DNA of 64,000 bases, from assembly GCF_900129495.1 (NCBI RefSeq), contig NZ_FQVX01000001.1, positions 1,054,001 through 1,118,000 of the forward strand, written 5' to 3'. A program made the translations under genes and the position numbers. The notes under the pieces are model-generated. The model saw only the letters and a program-made list of their open reading frames with translations, was not told the DNA's origin and searched no databases. Of this stretch, positions 58,851-64,000 are shown piece by piece; positions within the stretch are counted from its first letter, which is position 1; every line of letters starts with the position of its first letter. Source of the DNA: Geodermatophilus nigrescens (GTDB lineage: Bacteria > Actinomycetota > Actinomycetes > Mycobacteriales > Geodermatophilaceae).

Positions 58851-61460
58851 GTGGACCGATCGTCTGATGTGCAGGTCGGGGACGCCGACGGATCCCGGCT
58901 CCCGGCGGCGCAGGCCGCGGCTGCGTTGACCGGCGACCGGCGCCGGGTCGAGGCGGTCGAGCGGCTCCGGGCGTCGAACAGCGGGCCGGTGCTCGACCGG
59001 TTGGCCGACGAGGCTGCCCGGCTGCTCGGTGCGGCGGCGGGCCAGGTGTCCCTGCTGGCCGATGTCCAGATCGTGGCCGGGGCGGGCGGCGCCGCGGCGG
59101 GAACGACGGGCACCCGCGACGCGCTGGAGGACTCCCTGTGCAGCCTGACGGCGGCCGGCGGCCGGCCGATGGCACTCACCGACGCGCGGGATCATGCTGC
59201 GGCGTCGGATCTGCCGCCGGTGCGCGCGGGACGTGTCCGTGGCTATCTCGGCGTGCCCCTGATCGACATCGACGGCCACGTCCTCGGGTCGGTCTGCGTG
59301 TTCGACCCGGAGCCCCGGCAGTGGACCGACGCGCAGGTGCGGCTGCTGGAGATGGTCGGCCGGGCCGTGGGCGGCGAGCTGCAGGTGGCCACCCTGACCG
59401 CCGAGCACCACGCCGAGCGGCTGCGCTGGACGCTCGCGGTCGACGCGGGCGAGGTGGGCAGCTTCGACTGGGACCTCCTCACCGGGCGGCTGGTCTGGGA
59501 CGCGCGCCTGCAGGAGATCTTCGGTTTCGCTCCCGGCGAGTTCGACGAGCGCATCGAGAGCTTCGACGCCCGGGTGCACCCCGACGACGCGGGCCGGGTC
59601 GGATCGGCGGTCCAGACCTCGATCGACACCTGCGGCGAGTACGAGGCGGAGTACCGCGTCGTCCTCCCGGGGGGTGCGACGCGCTGGGTGCAGGCCAGGG
59701 GGAAGACGCTCTGCGATCCGCTCGGGACGGCGACCCGCCTGCTCGGTGCGGCCTACGACACGACCGACACGCGGGACTCCCAGCTCCGGACGACCCGGGT
59801 GCTGGAGGCGATGCCCTCGGGTTTCCTGTCCCTGGACCGAGAGTGGCGGTTCACCATGCTCAACGCCGCGGCCGAGCACCTCCTGGGGCACCCCCGCGGA
59901 TCGCTGATCGGTCGGACCATCTGGGAGGCGTTCCCCGCGACGGTGGGCAACGAGTTCGAGGCCGGCTACCGGACGGCGGTGGAGACACAGCAGCCGCAGA
60001 CCCTCGAGGCGTACTACCCGGCACCGCTCGACGCCTGGTACGACGTGCTCTGCTGGCCGACGCCCGAGGGCCTGTCGCTGTACTTCGCCGACGTGACCGC
60101 CCGCAAGCGCGCGACGGAGCTCGCCGAGCGGGCCGCCGGGCGGCTGGCCCTGCTGGTGCAGGTGAACACCATCCTGGTCGAGGCGACCGACGTCAACGCG
60201 TCGGTCGCCCGGCTGCCGCGGCTGCTGGTCCCGGCGCTCGCGGACGGGTGCATCGTGACCCTGCTCGACGAGGACGGCCACCCCCGGGACATCGGCAGCT
60301 GGCACGTCGAGGCGGGGTCCCGTGAGGTGCTCCAGCGCCATGCCGCGGTCCGGCAGGACGTCCTGTCGGTGACCTCCGCGGTGGCGCGCGTGCTCGTGAC
60401 CGGTGAGGTGGTCCGCAGGTCACGGGCGGAGGAGCTGGCCGCCCTCCCGCCCGGCGAGGCGCGCGACCTGCTGGCCACCACGGCCGTGCAGGAGGCGGTG
60501 GTGCTCCCCGTCCGGGGCCGGGACCGGGTGCTCGGCGCGCTCACCCTCTTCCGGGACGCCGGCCGGCGGCAGGACGTCGACGACGAGCTGACCGCGCGGG
60601 ACATCGCGCAGCGGACGGGGCTCGTGCTGGACAACGCCCGGCTCGCGGCGGCCCAGGAGCGGATCGCCGTCGAGTTCCAGCGCACCCTCCTCACCCGGCC
60701 GCCGGAGCCCGACCACGCGCAGATCGTCGTCCGCTACGTCCCGGCCAGCGAGGCCGCTCGGGTGGGCGGCGACTGGTACGACGCCTTCATGCAACCCAGC
60801 GGCGCGACGATGCTCGTCATCGGTGACGTCGTCGGGCACGACGTCACCGCGGCCGCGGCCATGGCCCAGCTCCGTGGCCTCCTCCGGGGGATCGCGACGT
60901 TCAGCGACGCCGGACCGGCGGAGGCGCTCGCCGGCCTGGAGTCGTCGATGGCGCTGCTCGAGGTGCACACGCTCGCGACGGCCGCGGTGGCCCGCCTGGA
61001 GCAGACGGCCGAGGAGTGGGACCGCGGGGTCACGCGGCTGGTGTGGGCCAACGCCGGGCACCCGCCGCCGCTGGTGGTCGAGCCCGGACAGCGTCCCTAC
61101 TTCCTGCAGGGTGAGCGCGCCGACCTCCTGCTCGGTGTGCGCACGGGTGTCGACCGTGCTGAGCGGACGGTCGTGCTCCCCCGCGGGACGACGGTGCTCT
61201 TCTTCACCGACGGGCTCTTCGAGCGCCGGGACAGCCCCCTGGACGAGGGCATGACCCGCCTGCAGCAGGCCGCCGCCCAGCTCGCGGAGCGGCCGCTCGA
61301 CGAGCTCTGCGACGGGCTCATCAGCCAGCTCGTCCACGGGCGACCCGACGACGACGTCGCGGTCGTGGCCGTCCGGCTGCACCGCCAGGACCGAGCCCGG
61401 CCCGCCGAAGCCGGTCCGAATCGCGTGCCCCCGCGGCTGCGCTCCGCTCCGCCGGCGTGA
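58851..61460 (+). CDS. GAF-PAS-PAS-GAF-SpoIIE/PP2C multi-sensor phosphatase
   Basis: About 869 residues. GAF at about 40-185 (GYLGVPLIDIDGHVLGSVCVFD). PAS_3-type at about 195-320 (DAGEVGSFDWDLLTGRL, HPDDAGRV, WVQARGK). A second PAS at about 325-430 (MPSGFLSLDREWRFTMLNAAAEHLLGH). GAF at about 440-595 (EAVVLPVRGRDRVLGALTLF). The PP2C/SpoIIE phosphatase follows at about 620-850 (GGDWYDAF, VIGDVVGHDV, FFTDGLFERRD, DDDVAVVAV) with its metal Asp residues kept. It would dephosphorylate an anti-anti-sigma factor. The GTG at 58851 is chosen because upstream codons are Arg-rich. Confidence 0.92.
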   Translation: MDRSSDVQVGDADGSRLPAAQAAAALTGDRRRVEAVERLRASNSGPVLDRLADEAARLLGAAAGQVSLLADVQIVAGAGGAAAGTTGTRDALEDSLCSLTAAGGRPMALTDARDHAAASDLPPVRAGRVRGYLGVPLIDIDGHVLGSVCVFDPEPRQWTDAQVRLLEMVGRAVGGELQVATLTAEHHAERLRWTLAVDAGEVGSFDWDLLTGRLVWDARLQEIFGFAPGEFDERIESFDARVHPDDAGRVGSAVQTSIDTCGEYEAEYRVVLPGGATRWVQARGKTLCDPLGTATRLLGAAYDTTDTRDSQLRTTRVLEAMPSGFLSLDREWRFTMLNAAAEHLLGHPRGSLIGRTIWEAFPATVGNEFEAGYRTAVETQQPQTLEAYYPAPLDAWYDVLCWPTPEGLSLYFADVTARKRATELAERAAGRLALLVQVNTILVEATDVNASVARLPRLLVPALADGCIVTLLDEDGHPRDIGSWHVEAGSREVLQRHAAVRQDVLSVTSAVARVLVTGEVVRRSRAEELAALPPGEARDLLATTAVQEAVVLPVRGRDRVLGALTLFRDAGRRQDVDDELTARDIAQRTGLVLDNARLAAAQERIAVEFQRTLLTRPPEPDHAQIVVRYVPASEAARVGGDWYDAFMQPSGATMLVIGDVVGHDVTAAAAMAQLRGLLRGIATFSDAGPAEALAGLESSMALLEVHTLATAAVARLEQTAEEWDRGVTRLVWANAGHPPPLVVEPGQRPYFLQGERADLLLGVRTGVDRAERTVVLPRGTTVLFFTDGLFERRDSPLDEGMTRLQQAAAQLAERPLDELCDGLISQLVHGRPDDDVAVVAVRLHRQDRARPAEAGPNRVPPRLRSAPPA

Positions 61461-61795
61461 CACCGCGCCGGGGGCGGTGACAGGACGGGCGCGCCGCTCG
61501 GCGCGCACCGACGCTCACGCCGCCGGGCCGTCGACCGAGCACGTGCACCGGTGACGGCCGCTTCCGAGGACGCGGTCGGACATCGACTGTGCCCGACGTC
61601 ACGCCGATGGGTGCCGCGGGACGGAGGCGCACCGCGTCGGAGTCGCGCTCGAGGCCGGTGCGACCGGCGGGTCAGCTGCGTGGAGGGGGCTCCAGGGGGA
61701 TGGCGCCGCGGACTCGTTGCGGACTGCAGCCGCGCCGGAGGAGCCCGTGAGGGCCGTCCGAGCAGGTGGATGTGCAGGTCAGTGGCCAGGTGGCC
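61461..61795. other. right-end non-coding region of the element
   Basis: 335 bases between the phosphatase stop and the attachment repeat. No convincing gene. It contains a short CACCGC/GCGGTG hairpin just after the stop and the right copy of the 20-base repeat. Confidence 0.6.
61708..61727. repeat. right copy of the two-part 20-base repeat
   Basis: GCGGACTCG-T-TGCGGACTGC, identical to 53707-53726 except for one C/T change, 69 bases inside the right attachment repeat. In the excised circle the two copies would flank the joined attachment core. Confidence 0.55.
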
Positions 61796-61871
<76 letters not shown>

Positions 61872-62044
61872 GTGTCGCCCGGCTGGCCGGGCTCCGAGGG
61901 GAAACGATACCAGCGCCCCGCGGGAGGTCACCGCCGGGGCCGGGACGCCGAGACGGTGCCGTTCCGCACATCGAGGGGACACTGGGCCCGGACGCGCCGT
62001 GCCCGACCGGGCCGCGGCCGGCCGGGGACGAGGAGGCAGCAGGC

Positions 62045-63217
62045 GTGCGACGGACAGCGGCGCTGGTCACGGCGGGGGCGCTGGCCCTGCTGAGCGGGTG
62101 CACCGGGGCGGGCGGCGAGACCTCCGCGGCGGCACCGACGACCGAGGACGCCCCGCCGGCGCAGGTGTCGCTGCTGCCCGGCGACGGCGCGGCCGACGTC
62201 GCGCCGTCCTCCCCGGTGGAGATCTCCGTCACCGACGGCGAGCTGTCCGAGGTCACCGTCACCGACGGCGCGGGCGCTGCCGTGCCCGGGCAGGTCACCG
62301 ACGGCCCCGCCGAGGGCACGGAGCTGTGGACGCCGGACGAGGACCTGGCGTACGGCACCACGTACACGCTGACCGCCACCGCCGCGAACGCCGACGACGA
62401 GCGGGCCGAGGCGCGCAGCACCTTCACCACGGTGACGCCCGCGTCGGTGAGCACGCCCTCGATCGGCCCGCTCGACGGCCAGACGGTCGGCGTCGGCATG
62501 CCCATCCGCGTCTACTTCGACGAGCCGATCACCGACAAGGCCGCCGTCGAGAGCCACCTGCTGGTCACCAGCTCCACGCCCACCGACGGCGTGTGGAGCT
62601 GGATCAGCGACACCGAGGTGCACTTCCGCCCGTCGCAGTACTGGCCGGCGCAGACCGACGTCACCCTCGACGCCGACCTCTTCGGCGTCCCGTTCGGCGA
62701 CGGCGTGTGGGGCGAGAAGGACCGCACGGTCAGCTTCCGCGTCGGCGAGCGGCACGTCTCCGTGGCCGACGCGAGCACCCACCGGCTGCAGGTCTACGAC
62801 GGCGACACGCTCGTGCAGGACTTCCCGATGAGCGCCGGCAGCCCCGACAACCCGAGCTACAACGGCCCGCACGTGGTCACCGAGCTCAACGCCGACCGCG
62901 TCATGGACTCCAGCACCTACGGCGTCCCGGTCGACAGCCCCGAGGGCTACCGCACGCCGGTCAAGTGGGCGGTGCGGCTGTCGAACAGCGGCGAGTTCGT
63001 CCACGGCGCCCCCTGGTCGGTGGCGCAGCAGGGGCGGGAGAACGTGTCCCACGGCTGCATCAACCTGTCGAACGAGAACGCACGCTGGTTCTACGAGTTC
63101 TCCCAGCCCGGCGACGTCGTCGAGATCGTCAACTCCGACGCCGGCACGCTGACCTCCGACATCGCCGACTGGACCGTCCCGTGGGACCAGTGGCAGGCCG
63201 GGTCCGCCCTGAAGTGA
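62045..63217 (+). CDS. lipoprotein L,D-transpeptidase (YkuD) with Ig-like domains
   Basis: 390 residues. Signal peptide with lipobox LLSGC (Cys19). Two Ig-like domains at about 40-250 (LLPGDGAADVAPSSPVEISVTDGEL; PLDGQTVGVGMPIRVYFDEPIT). The YkuD catalytic domain has FVHGAPWSVAQQGRENVSHGCINLSNENARWFY with the His and Cys of the SHGCxN motif. It matches LdtMt2-type enzymes, which make 3-3 cross-links in actinobacterial peptidoglycan outside the membrane. GTG at 62045 with AGGAGG eight bases upstream. Confidence 0.94.
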   Translation: MRRTAALVTAGALALLSGCTGAGGETSAAAPTTEDAPPAQVSLLPGDGAADVAPSSPVEISVTDGELSEVTVTDGAGAAVPGQVTDGPAEGTELWTPDEDLAYGTTYTLTATAANADDERAEARSTFTTVTPASVSTPSIGPLDGQTVGVGMPIRVYFDEPITDKAAVESHLLVTSSTPTDGVWSWISDTEVHFRPSQYWPAQTDVTLDADLFGVPFGDGVWGEKDRTVSFRVGERHVSVADASTHRLQVYDGDTLVQDFPMSAGSPDNPSYNGPHVVTELNADRVMDSSTYGVPVDSPEGYRTPVKWAVRLSNSGEFVHGAPWSVAQQGRENVSHGCINLSNENARWFYEFSQPGDVVEIVNSDAGTLTSDIADWTVPWDQWQAGSALK

Positions 63218-63278
63218 TCTCCGTTTCCGGGCGTCCGCGCCCGGGAACCCCCCGCTCGACCCGAGGAGGGGGACCACC

Positions 63279-63692
63279 GTGGACACCTGGTTGATCGTGC
63301 TCATCGTCGTCGTCGCGCTCGCCCTGCTGGCCGTGCTGGCGCTGGCCCTGGCCAAGCGCAACAGGGTCGCCGGGGCGCGGCGCCGCGAGCAGCAGCGCCA
63401 GCAGGCGCGCGAGCACCTCGAGGAGGCGCGCCTGCGCGGTGCGCAGGCGGAGAAGGAGCAGGCGCTGGCCGAGGAGCAGGCCGCCCGCGCCCGCCGTGAG
63501 CGCGCCGAGGTCGAGGAGCGCACCCGGCTGGCCGAGCAGGAGGCCCGCCAGCGGGCCGCGCACGCGCAGGAGCACGCCACCGCCGCCGAGAAGCTGCGCG
63601 CCGAGGCCGAGAAGCTCGCACCCGGGCTGGCCGACCAGAACGGCCGCGCGCACGTGACCGGTGACGGCCCCGGGGGCGCCACCCGCCGCTGA
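63279..63692 (+). CDS. single-pass membrane protein with charged coiled coil
   Basis: 137 residues. One N-terminal helix (LIVLIVVVALALLAVLALAL), then a long Glu/Arg/Gln/Ala-rich coiled coil (about 35-115) without hydrophobic breaks, then a short Gly-rich tail. Architecture resembles small membrane-anchored scaffold or stress proteins; no family assigned. GTG at 63279 with GAGGAGGGGG just upstream. Confidence 0.75.
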   Translation: MDTWLIVLIVVVALALLAVLALALAKRNRVAGARRREQQRQQAREHLEEARLRGAQAEKEQALAEEQAARARRERAEVEERTRLAEQEARQRAAHAQEHATAAEKLRAEAEKLAPGLADQNGRAHVTGDGPGGATRR

Positions 63693-63777
63693 GCGGCCAC
63701 CGCTCAGTTCCGGCGGCCGGCCCGGTCTGTCCTCCGAGCGGGGTCGGCCGGGCCCCGCCGGGACCGGGAGGACACCC

Positions 63778-64000
63778 GTGGCCGACCTGCTCGCCATCGG
63801 CACGCGCAAGGGGCTGTGGCTGGCCCGCAGCGACGACGACCGGCGCACCTGGACCCTCGACGGCCCGCACCTGGTGGCCCAGGAGGTGGCCGCCGTCGGG
63901 CTCGACGTCCGCGGCGCGGCGCCCCGGGTGCTCGCCGGCGTCCAGTACGGGCACTGGGGGCCGACGGTCACCTGGTCCGACGACCTCGGGCGCATCTGGT
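63778..64000 (+). CDS. beta-propeller/exo-sialidase-like protein, 3' partial
   Basis: Only the first 74 codons are in the window. LLAIGTRKGLWLARSDDDRRTWTLDGPHL, then VQYGHWGPTVTWSDDLGRIW, contain the Asp-box-like repeats (SxDxGxxW pattern) of sortilin/VPS10- or glycosyl-hydrolase-type propellers. GTG at 63778 preceded by GGGAGG. The function depends on the missing part. Confidence 0.7.
   Translation, partial: MADLLAIGTRKGLWLARSDDDRRTWTLDGPHLVAQEVAAVGLDVRGAAPRVLAGVQYGHWGPTVTWSDDLGRIW

Noticed and set aside
53540..61795. Defence or toxin-antitoxin system on the integrated element
   Set aside because: No nuclease, toxin, methyltransferase, helicase or other known defence domain could be recognised in its genes.

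Overview
The window is a very GC-rich stretch of an actinobacterial chromosome. GTG starts are common, many genes overlap their neighbour by 4 bases, and almost every gene has strong third-position G/C bias. The gene content points to a soil or stone-dwelling family such as Geodermatophilaceae: a mec-cysO-cysM cluster in mycobacterial-type order, several DUF proteins typical of Actinobacteria, a bacteriophytochrome with heme oxygenase, ANTAR regulators and several SpoIIE-type phosphatases. The family placement is inference; only the high-GC actinobacterial character is read directly.

Layout. 1-3.3 kb: a DUF2017 protein and the CysO-dependent cysteine route (mec, cysO, cysM), then a HAD phosphatase. 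3.3-9.9 kb: an Rv1339-like metallo-beta-lactamase-fold protein, a stand-alone LigD-type polymerase, a secreted polyester hydrolase/cutinase of the PET-hydrolase family, a TetR regulator, a peroxiredoxin, a YjbQ protein, and rph-rdgB. 9.9-20.4 kb: mixed housekeeping and accessory genes, including an HPP-CBS membrane protein, tRNA-Leu, an EAL-domain protein, a STAS protein and an acyl-CoA dehydrogenase/thioesterase pair. 20.4-25.7 kb: a DUF222-HNH nuclease with a LexA-like box at its start, an epimerase, and an MFS exporter with its ArsR-type regulator behind a 38-base palindrome. 25.8-30.5 kb: a three-gene overlapping unit of MFS exporter, response regulator fused to a flavin reductase, and cNMP-domain sensor kinase. 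30.5-38.2 kb: hydrolase, idi, deacetylase, SDR, the bphO-bphP light-sensing pair, and a TetR/DUF2867 pair with a three-copy operator. 38.2-46 kb: proline and citrulline catabolism (PucR regulator, proline dehydrogenase, P5C dehydrogenase; Lrp regulator, ornithine cyclodeaminase, CtlX), interrupted by a truncated DUF488 remnant and an MFS gene. Together these enzymes could convert citrulline to ornithine, proline and glutamate. 46-53.4 kb: an ABC transporter, an FMO-like oxidoreductase, two NAD(P)-binding proteins opposite a MarR gene with twin operators, an alcohol dehydrogenase and small proteins.

53.5-61.84 kb is an integrated element of about 8.3 kb in a tRNA-Lys(CUU) gene. An exact 45-base repeat flanks it. 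The right copy lies in the intact tRNA and the left copy is the displaced 3' half. A tyrosine integrase and an excisionase-like HTH protein sit at the left end, and a two-part repeat that may bind the integrase occurs near both ends. The cargo is signalling genes: GAF-ANTAR, ANTAR, and a large GAF-PAS-PAS-GAF-SpoIIE phosphatase. No transfer, replication or recognised defence genes are visible. The phosphatase domain closely resembles that of the chromosomal bacteriophytochrome, so the element may plug into the host's partner-switching or stress signalling. Beyond the tRNA lie a lipoprotein L,D-transpeptidase, a small coiled-coil membrane protein and the start of a beta-propeller-type protein.
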